Assembly (NCBI GenBank): GCA_012295275.1
Contig: CM022670.1
Coordinates: 28,161,881 to 28,203,880, forward strand
Direction of reading: 5' to 3'
Length of the DNA stretch: 42,000 nt
Source: Chrysomallon squamiferum
Taxonomy: Eukaryota > Mollusca > Gastropoda > Neomphalida > Peltospiridae
The number at the start of each line of letters is the position of its first letter. Positions within the stretch are counted from its first letter, which is position 1. A program made the translations under genes and the position numbers. Of this stretch, positions 32,819 to 41,848 are shown in pieces. The notes beneath the pieces are model-generated. The model saw only the letters and a list, made by a program, of their open reading frames with translations. It had not been told where the DNA came from and made no database searches.

Positions 32819-32896
32819 ATACATGTTTATATGTATGTTTAAAAAAGATGTGTGACTGAGTAATATGTGTATGGATATAAAAAGAAAAGGTAAGTT

Positions 32897-33106
32897 TTAA
32901 ATCTGTGTGTAGTACAAGAGGTATTGATCAAGTGTATGAGGACCATTAATCAACGTATGTACACAGTAAAAGGATAAGTGGCTTGGCACCCTGTTACACA
33001 GCCAGTCGGACAACACAATAATCAATAGCTGCAGGAAGTGTTCATGTTTTACATGGCAGGGCATTTGTTGATTACTCACACTATTTGTGAACTTGAACTT
33101 TGACAT
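32897..33106 (-). CDS. Small ORF of 69 codons, hypothetical
   Basis: An ATG-initiated minus-strand frame begins MSKFKFTNSVSNQQMPCHVK, contains LLIIVLSDWLCNRVPSHLSF and ends YYTQI-TAA. The DNA is less AT-rich than its flanks. No domain or splice support. Confidence 0.18.
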   Translation of the reverse strand: MSKFKFTNSVSNQQMPCHVKHEHFLQLLIIVLSDWLCNRVPSHLSFYCVHTLINGPHTLDQYLLYYTQI

Positions 33107-33124
33107 AAACAGACAGGAAGGTTT

Positions 33125-33530
33125 CTGTTGTTAGTGGGTAATACAGTTGTTATTATATCAGGTATTTTGTAGAACAGAAGGAACAAGAAGATTTATTTTT
33201 AAATAGTCAATAGATAATACAATTACTGAATTCCAGCATCGTGTATTTTGTCAAACTGAATTGCTGAACGATCAGGAAAGTTTTGATTTGTGATTGTTAA
33301 CAGGTAATGAAATGTTGAATTGATGTTTGTTTTTCTGTCAGACTGAATGGCTGCAGGGACAATGAAAATGTCTTTGTTTGTCTAGTGATGGTGAGTAAAA
33401 TGTTCAATTATCTGATATTTATGTAATCTTCTCACACTGAAAGGCTGAAGAGAGTGGAAAGTTTTGATTTGTTTTCTGCTGAATCAGGTAATAAAATGTT
33501 AAACTCTGTTGTCTGTATTTTGTAAGAAAT
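33125..33530. repeat. Diverged minisatellite, about 90 bp
   Basis: Four to five units with the order GGTAATAAAATGTT, TATTTTGT, ACTGAATGGCTGA, then AGGAAAGTTTTGATTTG. GTAAT-type unit starts lie near 33,140, 33,210, 33,304, 33,392 and 33,488. Confidence 0.7.
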
Positions 33531-33610
33531 CAATGTACATTTACTGTCAGCAGTTAATTCAGGCTGATCAATACCTAGATGCTCATTTTAAAAATATGTA
33601 AGGAAAGAGT

Positions 33611-33893
33611 TATGTGTGTGCATGTCTGTGTTTGCAAGTGTGCTTGTATGTATGTTTGTGTGTTTGTCTGACTGTGGGGTCTTTGTGTTTTGTGTGTATG
33701 TGGTGTGTGTATATGTGAGTGTGTGTTTATGTGAGTGTGTGTATATGTGAGTGTGTGTTTATGTGGTGTGTGTTCACTTACATGTATGTTTGTATGTGGC
33801 TGCTGTGTCTGTATCTGTGTATGTATCTGTGTATGTATCTGAGTATGTATCTGTGTCTGTATCTGTGTATGTATCTGTGTATGTATGCACACT
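33611..33893. repeat. (GT)n-derived array, (TATCTGTG)n at its end
   Basis: TG-rich imperfect repeat becoming a 12-bp TATCTGTGTATG array at 33,810-33,890. Confidence 0.9.
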
Positions 33894-33966
33894 TCATTAT
33901 GTAATCAATAAAAGTTGAATCATGCTAAGAAATAAAGACATTTGTTTAATGAGTTTGACAGTGTTG

Positions 33967-34188
33967 TCATCCATACAGAACAAATGTAACAATGACACTC
34001 TGTATAATAAAGTTGTCAGCTTGTTTTTTAGGCCCAATTAGAACATCTGTTTTCATGCTCACACAAAATGTTAACACTGGATTTTCTATTTTACAGAGTA
34101 AGTTACTGAGAAGTGCACACTTCCTGAGATAGACTGGTTTATCAGACACAGTGAATGTGTTTAAAATTAAATCAGTATCTGATTGCTC
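33967..34188 (-). CDS. Terminal-exon candidate, 73 codons, hypothetical
   Basis: The minus-strand acceptor TTGTTTTTGAGGCTTGCAG leads into a phase-0 frame EQSDTDLILNTFTVSDKPVY, then LRKCALLSNLLCKIENPVL, ending FVLYG-TGA. Composition is mixed and protein-like over its whole length, the longest such frame in this part of the window. The GAGG shortly before the AG weakens the acceptor. No domain recognised. Confidence 0.2.
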   Translation of the reverse strand, partial: EQSDTDLILNTFTVSDKPVYLRKCALLSNLLCKIENPVLTFCVSMKTDVLIGPKKQADNFIIQSVIVTFVLYG

Positions 34189-34317
34189 CTGCAAGCCTCA
34201 AAAACAATTATTTAATCAATGAAAAGAACAAACCTCCAAATGTAGTAACATTAATCTCCTGTCCAACCTTAGTGACAACTAGAATGGTCATCATTTTGAT
34301 TTCCACTTTATCTGTAG

Positions 34318-34335
34318 TGACCACTGTAGTGGTCA
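34318..34335. promoter_or_regulatory. 18-bp palindrome TGACCACT-GT-AGTGGTCA
   Basis: Perfect 8-bp arms around 2 nt. The outer pentamers TGACC and GGTCA form an everted nuclear-receptor-type half-site pair. Function inferred only. Confidence 0.3.
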
Positions 34336-34629
34336 AAATAAAGTGATTATTGCAGAATTTCCATTGTATCATATCACATTTCCATCAATTTAGTGTGATG
34401 CCTGGCAAGACTGGTTACAGATATGATCATAGTTCTGTAAATGAAATCATCAATAGATGGTGACATAAAAGTATTTGTTCAGTATGGTTAATATCAGTAT
34501 GCTCTGTATGACAATTTCAGCTGCTTTTATTTTCTCAAAGCAGAATAACATTATCAGAATCTTTATCAAGATTAGTAATCAGAATAAACACAGGATTTAA
34601 AATTCAACTTCTTCTTCACCCTGTCTCTT

Positions 34630-35041
34630 GTCTACTGAAGTCCATATGATCTGATACCTTTAATAAACAATTCTATCAAAGTTACACTGTAGCATTCCTA
34701 TGTACTGATATCCATATGATTTGATACCTTTAATAAACAATTCTACCAAAGTTATACTGTAGCCTTCCTATGTACTGATATCCATATGATTTGAAACCTT
34801 TAATAAACAATTCTATCAAAGTTACATTGTAGCATTCCTATGTACTGATATCCATATGATTTGATACCTTTAATAAACAATTCTATAAAAGTCATATTAT
34901 AGCATGTCTATATAAGTCCATATGATTTGGTATCTTTAATAAATAATTCTACCAAAATGCTATTATAGCATTCCTTCATACTGATGTCTATATGATTTGG
35001 TATCTTTAATAAACAATTCTACCAAAGTGATACTGTAGCAT
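34630..35041. repeat. 70-bp minisatellite
   Basis: Six units, TCCATATGATTTGATACC then TTTAATAAACAATTCTATC and GTTACACTGTAGCATTCC, with TCCATATGAT at 34,641, 34,711, 34,781, 34,851, 34,917 and 34,987. Each carries an AATAAA. Confidence 0.95.
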
Positions 35042-36000
35042 GGTAGTCATTATTAGTTAAGCATCTATTAACCCAAGGAGTGTTTTATTATGCAGTTAAT
35101 TAGGAGTTACCAGCAAGGAATCCTTTATTATGTATATTAACAGTTACCAGTAATTGTCATTATTGTTTTTGTATCAGTTACTCTGTGCAGTAAATGTTGA
35201 AAATTAGATTCCACTTTATATATATTATAATGGGTGTACTATATGTTTGCAATGTTTGTGTGTCTATATGTATGTGTATGTGTGTTGTGTGTGTGTGATG
35301 AGCATGCATGCACAAGATTTGTTGCTTCTTCATTCCTTTTTATTCTTTTTATTTTTATTACCTATTCATCTAAGCAGTCTCATCAACACATGTGCAATGA
35401 AAATAACCATGCCAGGAATACATCAAGATGATAAAAAGAAATTTAAACAGCTCTGATTTTGATTAATTCATGTGGTATTATTGAGGAAATGTTTTAAACA
35501 AAGCTTGTTAAACTAAAACATATCAAAATTCCATTTTACTGTTAGCTGCCACTGATGACAGAAATGATATTTTTTAAACAAACTGCATAAAACTGCATCA
35601 AGTAATCCATTGACATCAGAATAAAAAAAATTCAAAACAAAAATACAAACATTAATTACTGGTAAACATTTACATATCCCGTTAAAATTTTTATTATATA
35701 TTTCAAATTATTGCATTTTTCACATATTTTATGTATGTTTTTAATTATTATATTTATCACTTCAATTATTAAAGCTGTAACTATAACAGCACTTACTGAG
35801 TGTTAACACGGCCAATTACGTAATCCATTACCATAGTAATATTTGCTCGGTCCCTTTGCTTTGTGGCCAAAATCCATGGACTATGTTCATTGATAGTTTT
35901 CAATGGGAAGCCAAGCTATATATGTTACTATTCACCCACAAATAAAAATGTATTGGGTCCTAGCTCGGTGGAAACGTCTAACTGCTATGTCACTATGTGT
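35042..36000. other. Unique AT-rich DNA with a short TG tract
   Basis: TG/TATG repeat at 35,258-35,300. From about 35.8 kb the DNA becomes less AT-rich, with GGCCAAT at 35,810. Confidence 0.4.
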
Positions 36001-36122
36001 GTTCAGAAAGCGTGACACTTTACGTTTGCCGAAATCATGAAATGTTTCTTTCATGAAAGCGGATTAAAAAAGAGAAAAACCGTAAGAAAGCACACAAAAG
36101 AATAATTACGGAGGGCACCTAC

Positions 36123-36299
36123 CTGAAACCTTGGCACGGTTAAATAACAGTTACTGGAACAAAAAGAAACGGCATCCCTCCTACCAAGTGCCGTTCTAGG
36201 CACTGCTCGATCCAGGCTCTGTTGTGGAGGGTAACACGCACCCTCGGGATAAAGAGCCGCCATGCCCTGGTTACACCCAGAGCAGACCGTACCGCACAC
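36123..36299 (-). CDS. Candidate alternative first exon of the minus-strand gene
   Basis: Minus strand: ends TTTCAG|GTAGGTG, a good donor (intron from 36,122). An open frame includes MAALYPEGACYPPQQSLDRA and ends TVPRFQ in phase 0, which does not match the microexon's required phase. In the phase that would match, a TAA lies just before the donor. This exon is therefore best read as 5'UTR, with translation starting at the strong-Kozak ATG at 2,564 and with an upstream overlapping ORF. Its 5' end is a guess. Confidence 0.3.
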
Positions 36300-36411
36300 A
36301 CTCTTACGGTCACCACTAGACTTGCTTATTTCTACGAAGGGGTGGCGGGTCGCTCGATCTTACGTGCTGGTCGAATCAAATGACACCGATATTGTATACA
36401 ATCCGTTCGAT

Positions 36412-36419
36412 TGACGTCA
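36412..36419. promoter_or_regulatory. CRE palindrome TGACGTCA
   Basis: Full consensus CREB/ATF site inside the CpG-bearing island. Confidence 0.45.
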
Positions 36420-36620
36420 CTGTTGTGTGCTCTAGAGATGATCTCTGCTTTTTGACATTCTGGCGAGAAATCGAGTAACATCATGATGCAAGCTGACGCA
36501 GAAATGAGCGGATGGATTCCCCTTTGTGTGATGGGACACACGCAGCTCGGAGAGAGCCAGGCCAGAAAACGGCGGGGTCTCTTCCTCTGTGTGTCTGTGT
36601 GCAGTACCCGCTGCCAGGCT

Positions 36621-37005
36621 TATGAGGTGATATACTCTGGATATTGAACCTGCTTTAATACAGATCCTTATCATAATGAGACATTAATTCCATATGTTCG
36701 ATTATTAGTAATCTTTTAAAGAAAAACCAAACACTGACATTAACGTAATTGCATTCATTCTATCAATGAACGATGGTAAACTCTGGCAGTCTTCAATCAA
36801 TACTTGCCTGCGCTGTGTCAGACGTATATATTAATAAAAGCGAATTAAATATTGTATTTTCAGAAGTAAAAGTGTAAGTGCCTCTTAATTATACTAATGG
36901 AAAAAAATACATATAAAAAACATGATATTTTTGTTACATATATACGTATTTCTTCTGCGTTTTCTTTTTGTTTCCTTCTTTTTTCTTCTTCTTCCTGTTT
37001 ATTTA
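36621..37005. other. AT-rich spacer
   Basis: Nothing recognised. Confidence 0.4.
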
Positions 37006-37058
37006 TTAATTATTATTATTATTGTTATTTATTTATTTTAATTTTGTTTTATTTATTG

Positions 37059-37111
<53 letters not shown>
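37006..37111. repeat. (ATT)n microsatellite
   Basis: ATT/TTTA repeats, pure ATT from about 37,060. Confidence 0.95.
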
Positions 37112-37112
<1 letters not shown>

Positions 37113-37143
37113 TACAAATTATTTACACTGTTTCCTTTGTTAG

Positions 37144-37224
37144 ATATTTGGAACTTTCCTGCTTTTAAGGGCGCGGCGTTACAATCAAAACCATACCGGG
37201 GACAATACAACTAATATGTACTGA
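37144..37224 (+). CDS. Terminal-exon candidate, hypothetical
   Basis: The acceptor ACACTGTTTCCTTTGTTAG precedes a phase-0 frame of 26 codons, IFGTFLLLRARRYNQNHTGD then NTTNMY-TGA. The alternative frame IWNFPAFKGAALQSKPYRGQ is also open to a TAA. The sequence GGGCGCGGCG is strikingly GC-rich for this DNA. No AATAAA nearby. Frame unresolved. Confidence 0.2.
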   Translation: MFGTFLLLRARRYNQNHTGDNTTNMY

Positions 37225-38280
37225 CATTCTTATAGCCAGTATTATTATAATCCAATCTGTATTTGGCTTATTGTACCTGGATGGTAATTAAAAATATGAA
37301 TGAATGAGTAATGTTATAATTAGGTCAAGGATTTACTTTTTGTTTTCATACGTATTACACGAATACACTGCGTAAATAACTGTAAATCACCTGAGAATAT
37401 TTTATATGAAGTGATCGAACGACAGGAAGAGATACCAGATATACAAATGACTGTCCAAACTACATCCGCTGTCAAACTACTTATTTCATATACACTCTCC
37501 ATCTAACTCTCTCAGAATATAACGCCCGTAATTGTTTTTTTTTTTTTCTGAGATTTAATTTTTTTAAATGTATCATTATCTTCTTCTTCTTCTTCTAGTT
37601 ATTACTAGTATTATAATCGATAGCAGTAGTAATAGTACTGTTCTTGTTTTATTATTTTTACATGCATAGTTATTATTACATTATTAAAATATATCTATTG
37701 TTGTTGAAATTCTAATCAAAATTTAATATCAACCAAATGGCGTAGACATCCTCGTCTTCTAATTTACTGCAGATAATCTTGTTTTCAAGCTACCTTGATA
37801 AACAAGGCACACACATTATGAAGTCTGCAGACATATTTATTTAAATAAATATACCTATTGTCAGACGAATGGTTGCAGACGCCCGAGCAGCTAATTAAAG
37901 AAAGGATCGATATTTGATATTCTATTCATTAGCTTCTTCTTTAATAAGGAATGTTCTAGAAAAACGTCAAATAGGGTGTGTTAGACACTTTTTGTTTTTC
38001 CTTTTTTTTTTTTTTTTTTTCCTTCCATTATCCACACACTTCGGTGAAATAAAACAAAGTTTATTATTCGCAGGTTTGAATACAAACGGTTGTTTTGGGT
38101 TTTTTCCATTAACGTTATTGTTATCATATAATAGATCTTGTTTAAAGTCCTTACATTCTGAGTTTATTTTTACGATGCTTACAGGCGAAAAAAATCAAAA
38201 ACAATATCATTAAAAATAATGATAACAAAAAAGAAGACGGCAAAGAGTGAACTCAAGATTTCAGGAAAGGCGAGGGACGC
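37225..38280. other. AT-rich spacer
   Basis: A TTC run at 37,580-37,598, poly-T at about 37,998-38,020, and unique DNA otherwise. No gene recognised. Confidence 0.4.
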
Positions 38281-38340
38281 CATTGTTTTCTTGTTTGTAT
38301 GTTTGTTGTTGTTTGTTGTTGTTTTTTGTTTTGTTTTTTT
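38281..38340. repeat. (TTG)n/(TTTTG)n tract
   Basis: Imperfect GTT/GTTTT repeats that also serve as the pyrimidine tract of the next acceptor. Confidence 0.8.
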
Positions 38341-38346
38341 GGTCAG

Positions 38347-38420
38347 TGCAATTTAACTTTAAAGACGAAATCAAAAACAAAATATGGAGGAGGAAATAAA
38401 CAGGAATCATCGGCAGTTCG
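38347..38420 (+). CDS. Candidate plus-strand exon, hypothetical
   Basis: A long T/G-rich tract ends TTTTTTTGGTCAG. The next 74 nt are open in phase 0 (CNLTLKTKSKTKYGGGNKQE, SSAV) and end TTCG|GTAAGG. The other two frames stop. It leaves two bases (CG), and the acceptor at 41,213 offers a terminal exon needing exactly two, forming Arg. It accepts phase 0, as left by the 11,058-11,152 exon 27 kb upstream. Basic, Ser/Thr/Gly-rich, no domain. Confidence 0.28.
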
Positions 38421-39145
38421 GTAAGGGTATGTACAAAAGTATCTGATGTTGTTCACACAAAAAACTACCAAATTTAGACAAGTGCACCAGTATATCTCTC
38501 AATATAACAATATTTTATGAGACCATGTGTACGTGCCTGTGACTGCACGTCTGCGAATAAAAATCCTTTCCAAATTAAATGACTGGAACGGGAAAAACAA
38601 CACAACCTCCTGCAAATCAGTCAGATAGACTTAACTGCAAGATAAACAGAAGGAAACAGTAATAATAATTATTATTATCGCTAGAGATCCCGCATTCACA
38701 TGCTCGTGTGAATGTCCAGATGTTTGTCATGAACCGTAAATAGCATGGGTCACTCAGTGGGCTATTAAATAGCCATTAGTGAAAGCTGAGTATAGGTAAC
38801 GAGTATTATATACCTGTATGTTAATTATTTGTACACTCGGTTTTAGTACATAGCGGACAGATTTAATTTATTTTATATTAGCTTGTTGCAGCATAAACTG
38901 TTGTTGATGGTATTGTTGTAGTTTATGTATTTTCGGTCATATTTTTTATTTGTTTTGCTATCTTTGTTGATGCTGTTGTACAACATTATTATTTTAATAG
39001 TATTATGTATAATCGACATTATGTCAATTTATTACTGTTATTATTATTGTTGTTGTTATTTGTTGTTGTTGCTGTTGTAATTGTTATTGTTATGATATCC
39101 ATTTGTTGTTATTTCTGCAGTCGTTAATTTAAGCAAAATAATTTG
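38421..39145. other. Unique DNA then imperfect (GTT)/(ATT) sequence
   Basis: Some CpGs to about 38.75 kb. GTT and ATT triplets at 38,990-39,110. Nothing recognised. Confidence 0.35.
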
Positions 39146-39146
39146 T

Positions 39147-39393
39147 AACAGTAGTAGTAGTAGTGGTAGTATAAACGTAATATAATACGAGGTTCGTTTC
39201 GTTTAAAACGAAGTAAAGCAATTTTATACTATCTACGAGTTGGTTGCAGTATTTATTTCTGTTTTATTAAATAAAACAAACATTAGTAATAGTAGTAGTA
39301 GTAGTAGTAGTAGTAGTATAGTAACAGCAGTAGCATCGGTAGCAGTAGTAATACGACGTTCGTTTCGTTTAAAACGAAGTAAACAATTTTACA
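39147..39393. repeat. 166-bp duplication with a GTA tract and a palindromic core
   Basis: Two copies of a (GTA)n tract followed by AATACGA(G/C)GTTCGTTTCG, TTTAAAACGAAGTAAA and CAATTTTA (39,184-39,229 and 39,350-39,393). Inside is the palindrome TTCGTTT-A-AAACGAA. Confidence 0.85.
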
Positions 39394-39862
39394 CAACCTA
39401 TGGCGTTTTCTTAGGCCCTGAACCAAGAATGCCTATACTAGCAATATCAACGCTAAGTCGTAAACATCTGATCTGTTGAGACTTTCTTTATTCTCTTCAT
39501 CAGCCACTGAGAACAATTATTTATAATTACTTTTACACATGACTAATGTTTATAAGTCGCGAATCAATAAAGAGTTTTCATGGAGAGGTAGAGAAGTTCA
39601 CAAAATCAGGAAGAGAAGGGAGAAAATGTTAATATGTATAATTTTATGTCTACTGTTCTGTCGTGTTGTGTATATAATTAGTTATACATACATACATAGT
39701 TACATTCGTACCTATATATATATATATATATATAAATTTAAAAATAATAATAAATAATGAAGGAGTCACTAAATAATTCAGTGAGATTAACGACATCGGT
39801 GGTCCTGTAATAAAGTGGTTTTATGGAAATGTGTATATAATGACATCAAATAAAATATGTTT
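39394..39862. other. Mixed DNA with a (TA)n tract
   Basis: A plus-strand frame GPEPRMPILAISTLSRKHLI after TTTTCTTAG at about 39,413 ends in TGA at 39,479; too weak to call. (TA)n at 39,711-39,735. Confidence 0.3.
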
Positions 39863-39868
39863 GCTTAC

Positions 39869-39924
39869 CAATCGCATCTGTCGTTATCAGTTTGATAGAA
39901 TTTTGTAAACTCGATCACATACAT
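39869..39924 (-). CDS. Candidate first coding exon A of the minus-strand gene, hypothetical
   Basis: Minus strand: ATG at 39,922-39,924 in good context (ACCATG), with an in-frame TAG about 20 codons upstream. It opens a frame of 18 codons, MYVIEFTKFYQTDNDRCD plus TG, ending at the donor ATTG|GTAAGC. The exit phase (two bases) is exactly what the 33-nt exon at 13,882-13,914 needs, and the shared codon becomes Cys. The surrounding DNA contains CpGs and an E-box CACGTG (39,951-39,956) upstream, consistent with a promoter-proximal exon. No signal peptide. Family not recognised. The inferred first intron is 26 kb. Confidence 0.4.
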
Positions 39925-40720
39925 GGTCAGATATGGCGTTTGTATGTTGTCACGTGACTGGTTCTATGTAAACAGCACGGCATATTTGATAAGCTCTAAT
40001 GATTGAGAATATGTAGGTTAAAATTACATTGTTCTTCTTTCTGTCATTAATTCTTCCACTGCAGCAGAAAATTATTTTAAATTAGTTTAACAGCTACACT
40101 GAAATAGCGACAATGTTTTAATGTGCTCTCTCTCTCATTACTTTTTCCTCGCTATATAATATAGTTTATCTCTCTTTCTCGCTCTCCTGCTCCAGTAAAT
40201 TATTTGACGATTAGTGATGTTATTTATGGTTTTAAATTGTTGTAGGTGGAGAGATCATTCTCTTAAGTAAGGGTCCTTGAAACAAGACGGATCACTGTCT
40301 AAAAATTATTATGGACCAATAAATAACACATATGGAATTGTTCCGGCATATAGGTACTACAGCATAAACAATGCTGTAGATTACATACAAATATCGAGAA
40401 CTGTACACATACGTATAGTTACTATACAATTATTTGTAATAAAGAAATGTCATGGTTAGACTAAAACAAAAAACAAATGTATTACATCAGAAAATATTGT
40501 AACAATATAGGCAATCAATTTTATTTACTAAGTTAGGAACGAATATATCTGTTTGATAGAGTTCATTTAGTATGCCTATTTAATAGAGTTGTTCTCAGCT
40601 GAACTGTATAGTAACAGAGGGCAATAAACAGCAATAAAAGAAAAAATCTTCCATCACAGCTGTACGTATATTTCAATCTAAGCAACACTAATTTACTAAG
40701 CACAGTGTCAGTGCCTATGT
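39925..40720. other. Upstream region of exon A and AT-rich spacer
   Basis: Contains the CACGTG E-box, a CT-rich stretch at 40,125-40,195 and the 21-nt microexon candidate. No other gene recognised. Confidence 0.35.
40246..40266 (+). CDS. Candidate 21-nt optional microexon
   Basis: The acceptor TTTTAAATTGTTGTAG, then 21 nt, then the donor GTAAGG. In the phase delivered by the exon at 38,347 it reads R|WRDHSL|K and passes the same phase to the exon at 41,214. It could thus be included or skipped without changing frame. The exon ends in A, a weaker -1 base, and the pyrimidine tract is moderate. Confidence 0.15.
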   Translation: MERSFS

Positions 40721-40795
40721 CTGTGTGTGTGTGTGTGTGTGTCTGTGTCTGTCTGTGTGTCTGTGTGTGTATGTGTGTGTATGTCTGTGTTTATA
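40721..40795. repeat. (GT)n microsatellite with CTGT variants
   Basis: GT repeat interrupted by CTGT and ATGT. Confidence 0.95.
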
Positions 40796-40869
40796 TGATT
40801 GCAGTCATTTTACAATTATTATGATAAGTTTTGAAAACGAGTACATTTACGAGTATTCTTCAATTCTGT

Positions 40870-41035
40870 TACGGCAAGTATATTTAAGGTGATTCGTGCA
40901 AAAATGTGATTTCGAGTGCATTTAATGTTGGCTACATTCTGCAAATCAGTAAAAGCGAATATAATTCCATGCATATTCTGCAAATCTGTGACTGCGAATC
41001 ATTTCTATATTATTAAATGCGATTTCTAATCTAGA
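40870..41035. repeat. Diverged repeat with GCGA(A/T) motifs
   Basis: ATTCTGCAAATC(A/T)GT plus GCGAAT occurs at about 40,936 and 40,975. Related GATTTCGAGTGC and AATGCGATTTC lie on either side. Confidence 0.45.
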
Positions 41036-41213
41036 TCTAATCTGTGCATGGCTCCCCAGTGTACGTCATTAAATATTCATTTCCGCTGATCTGTAGAGGA
41101 GATAGAGGTTTCGTTATGGAATGATGACACTGAGCGAATTAATCATTTTACGCTCGTATCAAAACAGCGTCACTGCTCTCAGTAGACTTGGGTTGCATTC
41201 ATGCTTCTTTCAG

Positions 41214-41298
41214 GTTAGAAGTTAATATGGGAGAAAGATTCATGATTAAATATCGTCATGTATGTAATGTATGGCACCGATACCCGAGTTCTGAATAA
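41214..41298 (+). CDS. Candidate terminal exon of the plus-strand gene, hypothetical
   Basis: The acceptor TTCATGCTTCTTTCAG is followed by one base completing a codon, then 27 open codons: LEVNMGERFMIKYRHVCNVW, HRYPSSE and TAA. The residues are varied and CpG-containing, unlike the flanking repeats. The stop overlaps AATAAA (41,294-41,299), a polyadenylation-type hexamer. The entry phase matches the exons at 38,347 and 40,246. As an alternative, an ATG inside (MGERFM...) would give a 23-residue ORF. No domain recognised. Confidence 0.3.
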
Positions 41299-41332
41299 AT
41301 TATATACTTGTCCATCTATTAAAATGATACAA

Positions 41333-41334
<2 letters not shown>

Positions 41335-41400
<66 letters not shown>

Positions 41401-41414
41401 AGAGAGAGAGAGAA
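41335..41414. repeat. (GA)n microsatellite
   Basis: GA repeat with one GGGG interruption. Confidence 0.95.
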
Positions 41415-41782
41415 TACATAATTACATTTTAACTAGTATTTTTATAATACATAATAATATAATATTTTGCACACCTGAATTATTTTGTATTTTTACAACC
41501 GTGACTCAGTAAAGTTTCTTTAACTGAAACTAGCATCAACTTAAACGTGACGTGTTTATACAAACATCAGTGTACGTCATTCGCGTGATCTTTGATCCTT
41601 ATATTGACAAGTGAAACACACCACGCTCGCGTGTACAGCTAGCTTGCGTCACTGTGCGAATTACACTGATGCAATACAGACAGACAGAAAGAAAGAAAAA
41701 AAAAAGATGTTAAAGAAAACGCACTCACTGAAAAAACCTACATATATCAGTTAACCCACCCACCCATTCAGATACGTTCAAG

Positions 41783-41816
41783 CATACATACATATATACA
41801 TACATACATACATACA

Positions 41817-41848
<32 letters not shown>

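Larger units (their letters stand above)
36001..36620 (-). promoter_or_regulatory. CpG-bearing island, candidate promoter
   Basis: The densest CpG stretch in the window. It contains a perfect CRE TGACGTCA (36,412-36,419) and another TGACG (36,494). If the minus-strand exon ending at 36,123 starts near 36.3 kb, the CRE would lie roughly 100 bp upstream of it. Open frames on the minus strand here (one of 80 codons from 36,674) are probably by-products of the higher GC. Confidence 0.4.
41057..41660. promoter_or_regulatory. CpG-bearing island with clustered TGACG/CGTCA
   Basis: CGTCA at 41,064, 41,168, 41,254, 41,575 and 41,647, and TGACG at 41,548. The 14-mer CAGTGTACGTCATT is repeated exactly at 41,057 and 41,568. 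CpG is enriched. A candidate enhancer or promoter by inference; it flanks the plus-strand terminal exon candidate. Confidence 0.35.

Noticed and set aside
36332-36674. Overlapping minus-strand frames in the CpG-bearing island (69 and 80 codons)
   Set aside because: Higher GC lowers stop frequency. No splice sites match these frames, and one starts at GTG.
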